A stretch of DNA of 64,000 bases, taken from Commensalibacter intestini A911 (GTDB lineage: Bacteria > Pseudomonadota > Alphaproteobacteria > Acetobacterales > Acetobacteraceae). Where the stretch lies: the NCBI RefSeq assembly GCF_000231445.1, contig NZ_AGFR01000003.1, positions 62,001-126,000 of the forward strand, in the 5' to 3' direction. Positions 27,445 to 36,693 of this stretch are shown in pieces. Position 1 is the stretch's first letter, and every line of letters starts with the position of its first letter. A model generated the notes under the pieces. The model was not told the DNA's origin. It was given only the letters and a program-made list of their open reading frames with translations, and did not search any database. Position numbers and translations under genes: made by a program.

Positions 27445-28052
27445 ATTCATTACATGAATGATTTTGAATAGATTATGTTTTTTTAAGGATTAAAGGGATA
27501 AATATTGTTCTTTAATAATAATAATTGAAGAATGTTTATTCTTATATTTGATCCGATTTATACTAAAAATAATAGTGCATTATTGACGTGTGATTATTAT
27601 GCAACTCATTAATTTTATTTGTTATTTTTTAAGATTGTGTTTTTATAGTTCATTGTTCAATAAATATTTGAATTATTTACTTTATATAATGAACAGCTTT
27701 CATTGTTTTTGAACGATAAATTTTGCCTTATTCCTGCCTTAATCGGCACTTATTGACTTTGGTTACATTTTTTGATTTAGAGGGAAAAGACTCAATCTTT
27801 ACAGTTTGTTCGCTCTAATTATGATAGAAATGAATTCGAATAAATACCATCTTTAAATAATTACTGTTTTCTAAAAAGTAATGAATATTATAAATATTTT
27901 ATAAAAATCAATGATTATTTTATAAAGTGTTTTTTCATTATTAATTCAGTGATTTTTTTTAATCTACTCTATTGTTCAGCAAATTGTTTTATCTCAATTT
28001 GCTGTTTATGTTTTATGTTATACAAACTTAAAGAAATGGAGCATTTAGTCAC
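27445..28052. other. 608-bp AT-rich intergenic region
   Basis: No credible gene, tRNA or repeat element was found; the longest start-to-stop frames noticed are about 26 codons. It must hold the RND operon promoter. The only clear structure is the inverted repeat at 27977-28004. GTTCATT and AATGAAC further upstream (about 27650-27695) form a weak, long-spaced inverted pair. Confidence 0.6.
27977..28004. promoter_or_regulatory. Perfect 10-bp inverted repeat upstream of the RND efflux operon
   Basis: CAGCAAATTG and CAATTTGCTG flank TTTTATCT. Centred about 62 bp before the GTG start of the permease gene, it suits a TetR- or MarR-type operator. TTTATGTTTTATG follows, so a weak terminator or leader hairpin is also possible. 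Confidence 0.45.
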
Positions 28053-31000
28053 GTGAATGCGATTGTTATTACGGCTTTAAAGCGTCCGTATACTTTTGTT
28101 GTTTTGGCAATTTTAATCTTGGTATTTGGGGTTCTTTCTATTTTTAGAACGCCAACAGACATTTTCCCTGATATTAAAATTCCTGTTGTTGCAGTGGTTT
28201 GGAATTATACTGGCTTAATGCCAGAAGATATGTCGGGAAGGGTGGTTTATTATTATGAACGTGCTCTGACCGCGACGGTTGATAATATCGATCATATTGA
28301 AAGTAACTCTTTTTATGGGCGCGGTATTGTTAAAATTTTCTTTCAGCCAGGTACGGATATTGCCGAGGCTCAAACTCAAATCACTTCTGTCTCACAAACT
28401 GTTTTAAAACAAATGCCTAAGGGAATGACGCCTCCCTTAATTTTAAAATATGATGCGTCTTCTATTCCTGTTTTAATGTTAAAAGTGTCTTCAGACAGCA
28501 TTACAGGCTCTCAGCTATTTGATATGGCATCTAACTTGATTAGGCCTTCTTTAGTCTCGGTTCCTGGTGCGGCTTTACCATCTCCTTATGGTGGAACGGG
28601 AAATAACGTTCAAGTTTCTTTAAATCAAAAACGATTGCTTGCTTATGGGTTGACCGCGACAGATGTTGCGAATGCGTTGGGGCAGCAAAATATTGTGCTG
28701 CCTGCTGGGGATCAAAAAATTGGCGCTGTTGATTTTATGGTGCAAACGAATGCGACCCCGAGGAAAATTGAAGAATTTAACAATATTCCTATTAAGCAAG
28801 TAGGTAATGCAACGGTTTATTTAAAAGATGTTGCTTGGGTTGCTCGTGGAGGGAGCCCTTTAACAAACTCTGTTTTGGTGAATGGTCACAATTCTATTTT
28901 GATGGTTGTGATGAAAACAGGGAATGTTTCAACGTTAAATGTTGTTTCTGGAATTAAAAAACTCTTACCGCAGATTCAGGATACATTACCGCCAGGGGTG
29001 CATATTGATGTGATCTCTGATGCATCAAATTTCGTTAAAGAATCAGTATCTGATGTGGTTCATGAAATGCTGATGGCGGCATTGCTAACCAGTATTGTGG
29101 TGATTTTATTTTTAGGTTCTTGGCGATCAACATTAATCATCGCGACTTCAATTCCCTTGGCGATTTTGTCTTCGTTAATTGGTCTTGAACTTGTGGGGCA
29201 AACGATTAACGTGATGACTCTGGGTGGTTTGGCTCTGGCTGTTGGTATTTTAGTTGATGATGCTACGGTGATGATCGAAAATATTGATACTCATTTAGAA
29301 ATGGGAAAAAATCTTTATGATGCGATTGTCGATGCGGCTAATCAGATTGTTATTCCAACATTTGTTTCTACGCTTTGTATTTGTATTGTCTGGTTACCTT
29401 TATTTGGTTTGACGGGTGTTGGTGGTTGGTTATTTATGCCAATGGCTGAAGCAATTATTTTTGCGATGTTGGCTTCTTTCATTCTATCCAGAACACTTGT
29501 TCCTACGATGGCTTATTATTTATTGCCTGGTCAGATTGCTGAACACCATAATCCAAATCCAAAGAATGGTTTTTTCAAACGGTTTCAAAAAGGGTTTGAT
29601 GCATCTTTTGAGCGTTTTCGTCAAAGTTATAAAGATTTATTATCGCATTTATTATCGATCAGAAAAACTTTTATTGCTGGCTTTTTAGGTCTATCCGTTC
29701 TGTCTTTAGGGTTGTTATATTTTGCAGGTGAGAATTTCTTTCCTGAAATTAAATCGGGTGAACTAGACTTACATATGCGTGCGCCTCTTGGTACAAGATT
29801 GGAGGAAACTGGTAAAATAGCTTCTTTAGTAAATGATGAAATTAAAGCGTTATTACCAGGGCAAGTAAAAGGCATTGTGAATAACTGTGGTCTGCCATTT
29901 AGTAGTTTGAACCAAGCGTTTATTGCAACTCCGACAATTGGGTCTCAGGATTGCGATATGACAATTTCTTTGAAGAATTCTGAATCTCCAATTGCAGATT
30001 ATCGACGTATTTTAAGGGCCGGCTTAACAACTAAATTCCCAGGAACAGATTTTGCATTTACGCCAGGAGACGTGACAGCGAAGATTTTGAATTTTGGATT
30101 GCCAGCGCCGATTAATGTTCAGATTGTAGGACGCAATCTAGCGAACAACTATGAGTTTGCAAAAAAGCTTTCTGCTAAATTAAAACGTATTCCTGGAATT
30201 GCAGATGTTAGAGTGCAGCAAACAACGACAACACCAACCTTGATGATTAATACAAACCGTACTTTTGCTTTAAATACTGGGTTAACAGAAGCTGATATTG
30301 CAAATAATGCGTTAACGACATTGTCAGGGAGTGGTCAAGTTGCGCCAACCTATTGGTTAGATCCAAAGACTGGTGTTTCGCATATGGTGAATATTCAAAC
30401 ACCACAGTCTAACTTGCAAACGATGAATGATTTAGAAACAATCCCTGTGAATGGTCCAGATGGTGCATCTGGAAAAACGAAAACTCAAATTCTAGGATCG
30501 ATCAGTCGTATTTCTCAGACGGGTACTGGTGGAGAAATTTCCCATTATAATATTATGCCCGTGTTTGAAATTTATGCGAGTAATGATGGGCGTGATTTGG
30601 GTGCGGTAACAGATGATGTTAAGAAGATTGTTAAAGAAGTAACGCCAGAACTCCCTAGAGGCTCCACGATTGCAATTCGTGGACAAGCAACGACGATGTA
30701 TGATGCTTATGATCAGTTGTTAGGTGGATTGGCGATGGCTATTTTGTTGATTTATTTAATTATCGTGGTTAATTTTCAATCTTGGCTTGATCCTTTTATT
30801 ATTATTACGGCGTTACCAGGGGCGTTGGCTGGAATTTCTTGGAGTTTGTTTATTACCCATACCTCACTTTCCGTGCCGGCATTGACTGGAGCCATTATGT
30901 GTATGGGAACGGCAACAGCGAATTCTATTTTGGTTGTCTCTTATGCCAGAGAGCGTTTGGCAGAACATGGTGATGCAATCTTGGCAGCTTTAGAGGCTGG

Positions 31001-31202
31001 GTATGGGCGTATTCGTCCTGTTATTATGACCGCTTCTGCGATGATTATTGGGATGTTACCAATGTCGCTGAGTAACACACAAAATGCGCCGTTGGGACGT
31101 GCTGTGATGGGTGGGTTAACGGTTGCCACAGTATCTACTTTGTTATTTGTTCCTTGTGTTTTTGCACTTTTATATTATCGCCGTAAAAAGGTAGTTGAAT
31201 AA
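28053..31202 (+). CDS. RND efflux transporter permease
   Basis: Inner-membrane proton-driven pump of the AcrB/HAE superfamily, 1049 aa, as expected. The N-terminal membrane segment is followed by TPTDIFPDIKIPVVAVVWNY. Membrane segment 4 has VGILVDDATVMIENID with the paired aspartates of proton relay. A second set of membrane segments begins near GGLAMAILLIYLIIVVNF and ends at VSTLLFVPCVFALLYY. The start is GTG with GGAG 11 nt upstream. It is first of a three-gene operon and overlaps the adaptor gene by one base. Substrates cannot be deduced; no regulator gene is adjacent. Confidence 0.94.
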   Translation: MNAIVITALKRPYTFVVLAILILVFGVLSIFRTPTDIFPDIKIPVVAVVWNYTGLMPEDMSGRVVYYYERALTATVDNIDHIESNSFYGRGIVKIFFQPGTDIAEAQTQITSVSQTVLKQMPKGMTPPLILKYDASSIPVLMLKVSSDSITGSQLFDMASNLIRPSLVSVPGAALPSPYGGTGNNVQVSLNQKRLLAYGLTATDVANALGQQNIVLPAGDQKIGAVDFMVQTNATPRKIEEFNNIPIKQVGNATVYLKDVAWVARGGSPLTNSVLVNGHNSILMVVMKTGNVSTLNVVSGIKKLLPQIQDTLPPGVHIDVISDASNFVKESVSDVVHEMLMAALLTSIVVILFLGSWRSTLIIATSIPLAILSSLIGLELVGQTINVMTLGGLALAVGILVDDATVMIENIDTHLEMGKNLYDAIVDAANQIVIPTFVSTLCICIVWLPLFGLTGVGGWLFMPMAEAIIFAMLASFILSRTLVPTMAYYLLPGQIAEHHNPNPKNGFFKRFQKGFDASFERFRQSYKDLLSHLLSIRKTFIAGFLGLSVLSLGLLYFAGENFFPEIKSGELDLHMRAPLGTRLEETGKIASLVNDEIKALLPGQVKGIVNNCGLPFSSLNQAFIATPTIGSQDCDMTISLKNSESPIADYRRILRAGLTTKFPGTDFAFTPGDVTAKILNFGLPAPINVQIVGRNLANNYEFAKKLSAKLKRIPGIADVRVQQTTTTPTLMINTNRTFALNTGLTEADIANNALTTLSGSGQVAPTYWLDPKTGVSHMVNIQTPQSNLQTMNDLETIPVNGPDGASGKTKTQILGSISRISQTGTGGEISHYNIMPVFEIYASNDGRDLGAVTDDVKKIVKEVTPELPRGSTIAIRGQATTMYDAYDQLLGGLAMAILLIYLIIVVNFQSWLDPFIIITALPGALAGISWSLFITHTSLSVPALTGAIMCMGTATANSILVVSYARERLAEHGDAILAALEAGYGRIRPVIMTASAMIIGMLPMSLSNTQNAPLGRAVMGGLTVATVSTLLFVPCVFALLYYRRKKVVE

Positions 31203-32452
31203 TGTCGGGCTTTTCTAAAAAAACTAAAGTTATTTTTGGGGTAATCGTCATTGGGGCGGTTGTATATACAGGGGTTGAAATTTTTCAACGCGAACAAAAT
31301 GTGCATCATTTGGTCAAAGAGGCAAAGAAAGACTTTATTCCAAAAGTGCAGTTTATTAACCCACAAACAGGCCCAACAGTTCGTAACTTAACTTTGCCTG
31401 GTAATATTACTGCTTGGTATCAAGCACCTATTTATGCACAAGTTTCTGGGTATGTGCAAAGGTGGAATAAAGACTTTGGTGCTGATGTTAAAGGCGGAGA
31501 TTTATTGGCAACAATTGATACGCCAGGTTTGGATGCTGAATACGCTGCGGCAAAAGCGAATTTAAAGGTTGCTCAAACAAGAGCTCAGTTAGCCAAAGTA
31601 ACTGCACAGCGTTGGAAAGCTTTATCTGGAACGAAAGCAGTTTCTCAACAAGAAGTAGATGTCCAAATTGCGAATGCAAAAGTGCAAGATGCTTTGGTTG
31701 ATGCAGCAAGTCATCAAGTGGCAAGATTTGAGGCGTTGCAAGGGTTTAAAAGTATACGAGCACCTTTTGATGGTGTGGTAACGTCTCGGTTAACAGACGT
31801 TGGTGATTTTGTGAATGATAATGGTGATCTTAGCCGTTCTGGTAAAGCGACAGAATTATTCACCGTCGCAGATATTCATCGTTTGCGTGTGTTTGTTGAT
31901 GTGCCACAAGATTATTCGTCTATTTTAAAGCCAGGGGTTACTGCTGAAGTAACAGCGATTCAATATCCTGATAAAGTCTTTAAAGCGAATTATTTAACTT
32001 CTGCTAGAGCGTTTAATACAACAACTCGTACGGTGACAACAGAACTAACGGTCGATAATGCTTCCCATTTATTGTGGCCAGGAACCTTTGTGAATGTGCA
32101 TTTTGTTGCACCATCAGATCCAAATATTTTAATTCTGCCAGAACAAGCATTGATTTTTAGAGCTCAAGGAATGCAAGTCGCGGTGATCGGTGCTGATAAT
32201 CGGGTTAGAATGCATAATGTAACGCTAGGGAATAATTTAGGGAATTCTGTTCAAGTTTTATCGGGTATTACTAAAAATGATCGTATCGTTAATAATCCCT
32301 CTGCTGGTTTATTAGATGGACAGCTAGTGCAAGTCGTTGATAGCACGCCTGGATATAATGATGGTTTTAAAAATACAGATAAAATTGTAACCAAGCATGA
32401 AAATGATTCTTTGAAAAAAAATGCTGCACAACCAGAAGAGGTGCAACAGTAA
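31202..32452 (+). CDS. RND efflux periplasmic adaptor (membrane fusion protein)
   Basis: A 416-aa HlyD-type adaptor linking the permease to the outer-membrane channel. One N-terminal anchor (VIFGVIVIGAVVYTGVEIF) is followed by the first lipoyl half (TAWYQAPIYAQVSGYVQRW), a helical hairpin (DAEYAAAKANLKVAQTRAQL), the second lipoyl half (SIRAPFDGVVTSRLTDVGDF) and beta-barrel parts. Its ATG shares one base with the permease stop. The C-terminal tail is charged and lacks the usual extra domain. Confidence 0.93.
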   Translation: MSGFSKKTKVIFGVIVIGAVVYTGVEIFQREQNVHHLVKEAKKDFIPKVQFINPQTGPTVRNLTLPGNITAWYQAPIYAQVSGYVQRWNKDFGADVKGGDLLATIDTPGLDAEYAAAKANLKVAQTRAQLAKVTAQRWKALSGTKAVSQQEVDVQIANAKVQDALVDAASHQVARFEALQGFKSIRAPFDGVVTSRLTDVGDFVNDNGDLSRSGKATELFTVADIHRLRVFVDVPQDYSSILKPGVTAEVTAIQYPDKVFKANYLTSARAFNTTTRTVTTELTVDNASHLLWPGTFVNVHFVAPSDPNILILPEQALIFRAQGMQVAVIGADNRVRMHNVTLGNNLGNSVQVLSGITKNDRIVNNPSAGLLDGQLVQVVDSTPGYNDGFKNTDKIVTKHENDSLKKNAAQPEEVQQ

Positions 32453-32455
32453 AAT

Positions 32456-33958
32456 ATGGGGAAGATTGGAAATAGATATACACGTGCTGGGACTTGCTTA
32501 TTTGCAGGTATGTTCTTTTTAACAGCATGTGATTTGGCACCAGATTATAAACCTGTGAAATTTGCTTTGCCAGATACATGGCAAGGCACTGCACCTTTTC
32601 ATGTTGCACAACCTACGGATCAAATTCCCAAAGGGCAGTGGTGGACGCTATTTAATGATCCAGTCTTAAATCAGCTTGAAGAGCAGTTAGATAAAAATAA
32701 TCCTGATTTGCAAGCTGCTGCAGAAACTTTCTTGCAAAGTCGTGCGATTTTAGGAGAAGTAAAGTCCCAGTTATATCCTCAGCTTAGTTTAGAAGCAGGT
32801 GGAGGAAAGTATAAAGAGTCGCATAACCGTTTATTCAGAAGTAAAACAAGCTCATCTCCGATTAGTGAAACCAATACAGAGTATCAAGCTTCTGCGATGT
32901 GGGAAGCTGATTTATGGGGTAAAATCCGTAATCAAATTCGGATGCAAAAGAATCTAGCTCAAGCAAGTGCTGCTGACTATCAATCTGCGAAATTAAGTTT
33001 GGAAGCAGATTTGGCTCGTAATTACATGTTATTACGAGGGTATGATGCACAAAATGAGGTGTTAAAGCAGTCAATTCAGTATTATACAGCCGCGGTTGAT
33101 ATTACTCGTATGCGTGAAATGGGTGCGATTGCTGCTGGTATTGATGTTTCTCGTGCAGAAACCCAGTTGGAAATGACCAAAGCACAACAAACAGATGTGC
33201 AGGCTCAACGGGATATTGTCGAGCATGCGATTGCTGTATTAGTCAATCAAGTGCCAATGGGCTTTCATATTGCTCCTGTTGAAACCAACGAAGCAATGGT
33301 TGTTCCAAATGTACCTTTGGGAGTTCCATCTACTTTATTACAGCGACGTCCTGATATTGCAAGCGCAGAGCGTCAAATGGCAGCAGCTAATCGTTCAATT
33401 GGTGTTTCTAAAGCTGCATTTTATCCTGATATTACCATTAACGCATTAAGTGGTTTCGAAGATAAAGGGTTCGGCTTAGCTGACATGCCAAATAGTATGT
33501 GGTCTGCTGCTGTTCAAGCAGCTTTACCTTTGTTTCAAGGCGGATTGCGTCGTGCAACTTTGCAAAGAAGTTGGTCTCAATATCGTGAAACTAGAGATAA
33601 TTATCGTTCTGTTGTGTTGAATTCTTTTAAAGAAGTCGCAGATAATTTAACGTTAACTCAAAAAATGGCAGAGAAACTTAAAGAAAATAAAGCTGCTGTT
33701 GATGCTGCATTAAGAACGCAAAGTATGACAATGTCTTTGTATACAGGTGGATTAACGAATTACTTGGATGTTGTTGTTGCACAAAATGCTGCGCTAACAG
33801 CTCAAATTGCTGAGGTCGATAGTAAAACGCGATTGATGCTGGCTTCTGTTGAGTTAGTCAGAGCACTGGGTGGCGGTTGGAGTGCTAATGAAATTCCACA
33901 AAAGAATTTGTCGTCTGTAGGTGTGTTCCAGTATAGTAATTTAGGTTTACATGAATAA
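32456..33958 (+). CDS. RND efflux outer-membrane channel lipoprotein (NodT/OprM family)
   Basis: A 500-aa TolC-like outer-membrane factor. The N-terminus has a signal peptide ending in the lipobox FFLTAC, followed by DLAPDYKPV, the hallmark of lipid-anchored NodT/OprM channels. WWTLFNDPVLNQLEEQL and LLQRRPDIASAERQMAAAN, the start of the second repeat, are conserved. Long heptad-rich helices form the periplasmic tunnel. It completes the tripartite pump; 3 bp separate it from the adaptor gene. Confidence 0.94.
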   Translation: MGKIGNRYTRAGTCLFAGMFFLTACDLAPDYKPVKFALPDTWQGTAPFHVAQPTDQIPKGQWWTLFNDPVLNQLEEQLDKNNPDLQAAAETFLQSRAILGEVKSQLYPQLSLEAGGGKYKESHNRLFRSKTSSSPISETNTEYQASAMWEADLWGKIRNQIRMQKNLAQASAADYQSAKLSLEADLARNYMLLRGYDAQNEVLKQSIQYYTAAVDITRMREMGAIAAGIDVSRAETQLEMTKAQQTDVQAQRDIVEHAIAVLVNQVPMGFHIAPVETNEAMVVPNVPLGVPSTLLQRRPDIASAERQMAAANRSIGVSKAAFYPDITINALSGFEDKGFGLADMPNSMWSAAVQAALPLFQGGLRRATLQRSWSQYRETRDNYRSVVLNSFKEVADNLTLTQKMAEKLKENKAAVDAALRTQSMTMSLYTGGLTNYLDVVVAQNAALTAQIAEVDSKTRLMLASVELVRALGGGWSANEIPQKNLSSVGVFQYSNLGLHE

Positions 33959-33970
33959 GTGAATTATGAA

Positions 33971-34015
33971 ATACTTTATAGCATAAGGTATTTGTATCTT
34001 ACTGCTATAAAGTAT
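33971..34015. terminator. Long hairpin between the RND operon and a converging gene
   Basis: Outer arms ATACTTTATAGCA and TGCTATAAAGTAT (13 bp, perfect) continue into an inner stem TAAGGTA/TATCTTA with loop TTTG and one bulged C. It lies 12 nt after the channel gene stop and 13 nt before the end of the converging gene. There is no clean T-run, so a bidirectional termination role is likely but not certain. Confidence 0.6.
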
Positions 34016-34028
34016 GGTTGGTTATATA

Positions 34029-35216
34029 TTAATGGTGTCCTTCACGTAAGTATAAGATATTGTCGGTAGAGTGGGCGTGCAGTCCTGTTAGTAATATTTT
34101 GCCATCAACAACTTCTTGTTTATTAAAAACTGTTGTAATCTCGTTATCTTTTGATAGTAAAACAAAATTTCCATCTATAATTTTCCAATAATATTCATTA
34201 GGATGATGATAATTCATTACATATCCATCTAAACTGAACCTCATATTATGGCACCAAACAGAATTTTCTTTATAATCTCCAAAGAGCCAGTCTCTAGTAA
34301 GTATATTGCTTACTTGAGGGGAGGCCTCTTGAAATAGTAACTTTTTTAGTTTTGGAAATGCTAAAAATTGAGAAAATAAGGTATTATGGTAGTTGGTTGA
34401 ATTAAGTATAGAGCCAAAAGTTGTAATCCCATATGATCCATACATTGTTTCAAGATTTTTTCGAGTTGGGGTTATTGTTTCTCTCAGTTTTGAGGTAGTA
34501 AGTAGCGTGGGAGGTATTAATTCTTCAATCCCAAATAAGATATTCGTTAATGTAGACCCAAATTTATTAGAGTATAATTCTGAAGCGCGAGCATCGTCCT
34601 TTAAGAAGTCGATTTTTCTTTCTGCTGCTACTGTGTATAAAGAGCCAGCTCCCATGCGTCTGGTATGGGTAATTGGCCATTTGTCATATATAAAAGCGAC
34701 TTCTTGCATTTCCCATAAAAGATGCTTCCAATATTTTTCGATTCCCCATATTGGAAAATCCATAAATTGTTCAATAGTATTTATTAAGAATGCTTGACTC
34801 ATAATAGGAGACATGCATTCCACATAGTCACAACCTCTTAATAGTAAAGGGTTACATTGTAATGTGATTGGGTGTGAAAAAAAACTTTCATGTGTTAAAG
34901 ACGGGGCTGATAAACTTGGTTTAAAGGTGTTAATAAAATTAATGATGCCTTGTGCGCTTTGGTAAGTAATATACAAATCATCTTCAAATAACCAAAAAAA
35001 ATCGTATTGATTAATGATATCTGGATGGTTAATCACAAAATCATGGACACCTGTTAATTTTGTTCCTTCATACTTACATGAATACGTGGGCATATCGTCT
35101 GAAAAATTACTATCATCATAATAAACAAATGCGATGTCCATTATATTGCGAATATAATGTATCCATGATTTGTGAATTGAGTTTTTTCCACATCGAAGAA
35201 TCATGAGGTGTTTCAT
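34029..35216 (-). CDS. Putative glycosyltransferase-like protein (GT-A/DUF707-like)
   Basis: A 395-aa protein with no signal peptide or membrane segment. The first third looks like a sugar-nucleotide-binding fold: a Rossmann-like start (MKHLMILRCGKNSIHKSWI), then IAFVYYDDSN and YDFFWLFEDDLYITYQ, where EDDLY resembles a DxD metal-binding motif. CDYVECMSPIMSQAFL and WGIEKYWKHLLW resemble the acceptor part of DUF707-type proteins. The last 100 residues are beta-rich and could be a separate domain. It is AT-rich and sits alone where secE-nusG are usually found, directly upstream of rplK and on the opposite strand. Assignment is tentative. Confidence 0.5.
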   Translation of the reverse strand: MKHLMILRCGKNSIHKSWIHYIRNIMDIAFVYYDDSNFSDDMPTYSCKYEGTKLTGVHDFVINHPDIINQYDFFWLFEDDLYITYQSAQGIINFINTFKPSLSAPSLTHESFFSHPITLQCNPLLLRGCDYVECMSPIMSQAFLINTIEQFMDFPIWGIEKYWKHLLWEMQEVAFIYDKWPITHTRRMGAGSLYTVAAERKIDFLKDDARASELYSNKFGSTLTNILFGIEELIPPTLLTTSKLRETITPTRKNLETMYGSYGITTFGSILNSTNYHNTLFSQFLAFPKLKKLLFQEASPQVSNILTRDWLFGDYKENSVWCHNMRFSLDGYVMNYHHPNEYYWKIIDGNFVLLSKDNEITTVFNKQEVVDGKILLTGLHAHSTDNILYLREGHH

Positions 35217-35346
35217 TAACCATCTACCTAAGAATAATTATTAAATCAGTATATATGTATTTAAAGCCTTATAGTTTTTTATGATAATTTTAAGAAAAAG
35301 TGAAGAATAATAATTATTTTGTTTATTCGTAATTACAAATAAGGTC

Positions 35347-35376
35347 TTGACAGGTTGTTGGAAAAATAGCTAGAAG
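35347..35376 (+). promoter_or_regulatory. Candidate promoter of the rplK operon
   Basis: TTGACA at 35347-35352 is a perfect -35 element; TAGAAG at 35371-35376 follows at 18 bp as a partial -10. It lies 110-140 bp before rplK and after the divergent gene start. Confidence 0.45.
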
Positions 35377-35410
35377 ACAAGTTCTTATCGGAACGTGGGA
35401 GATGAATTGT

Positions 35411-35432
35411 AAGGTTAAGATGTCTTAATCTT
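35411..35432 (+). promoter_or_regulatory. Leader hairpin upstream of rplK
   Basis: AAGGTTAAG, loop ATGT, CTTAATCTT form a 9-bp stem with one G-U pair, followed by ATAGTTTT. It could act as a weak attenuator in the rplK leader. Confidence 0.35.
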
Positions 35433-35454
35433 ATAGTTTTCGTGTGAACCGCGG

Positions 35455-35484
35455 TCTGGGTAGATTTTATTAAGGAGACCCGGA
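35455..35484 (+). promoter_or_regulatory. Stem-loop enclosing the rplK ribosome binding site
   Basis: TCTGGGT (35455-35461) can pair with ACCCGGA (35478-35484), leaving AAGGAG in the loop just before the ATG at 35486. In many bacteria L1 represses rplK-rplA translation by binding the leader; this may be such a site, though I cannot show the L1 recognition motif. Confidence 0.4.
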
Positions 35485-35485
35485 T

Positions 35486-35920
35486 ATGGCCAAAAAGATT
35501 GTTGGCTACATTAAATTACAAATTCCTGCGGGGAAGGCAAATCCATCCCCACCAGTTGGTCCAGCATTGGGTCAACGTGGTTTGAATATTATGCAATTCT
35601 GTAAAGAGTTCAATGCTGCGACTCAAAATCTTGAGCCAGGAATGCCGATTCCTGTCGTGATTACTGCATATGCAGATCGCACATTCAGCTTTATTACAAA
35701 AACACCACCAAATACTTATTTCCTATTGAAAGCTGCAAAAGTTTCAAAAGGTGCATCAGTTATTGGTAAAGGTGCAACTGTTGGTACAGTGAAAATTAGC
35801 CAATTGCGTGAAATTGCTGCTGAAAAAATGAAAGACATGAATGCGAATGACGTCGATGGCGCAGTTCGTATGTTGGTTGGTTCAGCACGCTCAATGGGCT
35901 TGAAAGTAGAGGAGTCTTAA
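35486..35920 (+). CDS. rplK: 50S ribosomal protein L11
   Basis: L11 forms the stalk base with L10 and L7/L12 and binds the GTPase-associated rRNA. It has 144 aa; the N-terminal domain [20 protein letters not shown] with the proline-rich [11 protein letters not shown] is diagnostic, and the RNA-binding C-terminal domain ends with [21 protein letters not shown] lies 10 nt before the ATG. It is first gene of the cluster here; secE and nusG, usually just upstream, are absent. rplA follows after 3 bp. Confidence 0.97.
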   Translation: MAKKIVGYIKLQIPAGKANPSPPVGPALGQRGLNIMQFCKEFNAATQNLEPGMPIPVVITAYADRTFSFITKTPPNTYFLLKAAKVSKGASVIGKGATVGTVKISQLREIAAEKMKDMNANDVDGAVRMLVGSARSMGLKVEES

Positions 35921-35923
35921 GAC

Positions 35924-36619
35924 ATGGCGAAAAATAAACGTCTTACTGCGGCTCATGCTACTCTAGAGCGTCATAAAGTTTATACTCTACAAGAAGCGAT
36001 TGCTCTTGTTGTTGGTAATGCTAAAGCTAAATTTGATGAAACCATTGAAATTGCAATTAACTTGGGTGTAGATCCTCGTTATGCAGATCAAATGGTTCGT
36101 GGCTTGATGTCACTTCCTCACGGAACAGGTAAAACATTACGCGTTGGTGTTTTTGCTCGCGGCGATAAAGCTGAAGAAGCAAAGGCAGCTGGTGCTGATG
36201 TCGTTGGTGATGAAGATCTAGCTGAAAAAATTCAAGCTGGTCAAATTGACTTTGATCGTTGTATTGCAACTCCTGACATGATGGCATTAGTTGGTCGTTT
36301 AGGTAAAGTGCTTGGTCCACGTGGATTAATGCCAAACCCTAAATTGGGAACTGTGACAATGGATGTTAAGGGTGCAGTAAGTGCAGCTAAATCTGGTCAA
36401 GTAGAATACCGTGCTGAAAAGGGCGGTGTTGTGCATGCTGGTATTGGTAAAGCATCTTTTACAGCAACCAATCTTGTGGAAAATATCCGTGCATTTGTTG
36501 ATGCTGTGCAAAAAGCACGTCCAACAGGTGTAAAAGGTACCTATATGAAGAAAATTTATCTTTCTTCAACAATGGGGCCTGGGATTGAAATCGATATTGC
36601 TAGCGTTAACGCTGGTTAA
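35924..36619 (+). CDS. rplA: 50S ribosomal protein L1
   Basis: L1 binds 23S rRNA at the E-site stalk and, in E. coli, represses its own operon. It has 231 aa. Conserved blocks are [20 protein letters not shown], the [14 protein letters not shown] strand and [20 protein letters not shown]. The C-terminal [18 protein letters not shown] is typical. It follows rplK after 3 bp, so translation is probably coupled, and is followed by a 276-bp leader before rplJ. Confidence 0.97.
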   Translation: MAKNKRLTAAHATLERHKVYTLQEAIALVVGNAKAKFDETIEIAINLGVDPRYADQMVRGLMSLPHGTGKTLRVGVFARGDKAEEAKAAGADVVGDEDLAEKIQAGQIDFDRCIATPDMMALVGRLGKVLGPRGLMPNPKLGTVTMDVKGAVSAAKSGQVEYRAEKGGVVHAGIGKASFTATNLVENIRAFVDAVQKARPTGVKGTYMKKIYLSSTMGPGIEIDIASVNAG

Positions 36620-36670
36620 TATGATATAGAGTTATCATTGTCTTATTTTCTAATAAGGCAATGAATATTT

Positions 36671-36690
36671 AGGGTAAGCTTGCTTGCCCT
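36671..36690 (+). promoter_or_regulatory. CUUG-tetraloop hairpin after rplA
   Basis: AGGGTAAG, loop CTTG, CTTGCCCT: an 8-bp stem with one G-U pair and a stable CUUG tetraloop. No T-run follows, so it is more likely an RNA end-protection or processing element than a terminator. Confidence 0.45.
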
Positions 36691-36693
36691 AAA

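Noticed and set aside
27521-27620. Possible small peptide gene in the gap before the RND operon
   Set aside because: Only about 26 codons from the ATG with no ribosome site and no recognisable product.
34393-34797. 134-codon plus-strand frame inside the glycosyltransferase-like gene
   Set aside because: The opposite frame is a complete 395-aa protein with a plausible fold; the plus-strand product shows no motif and no ribosome site.
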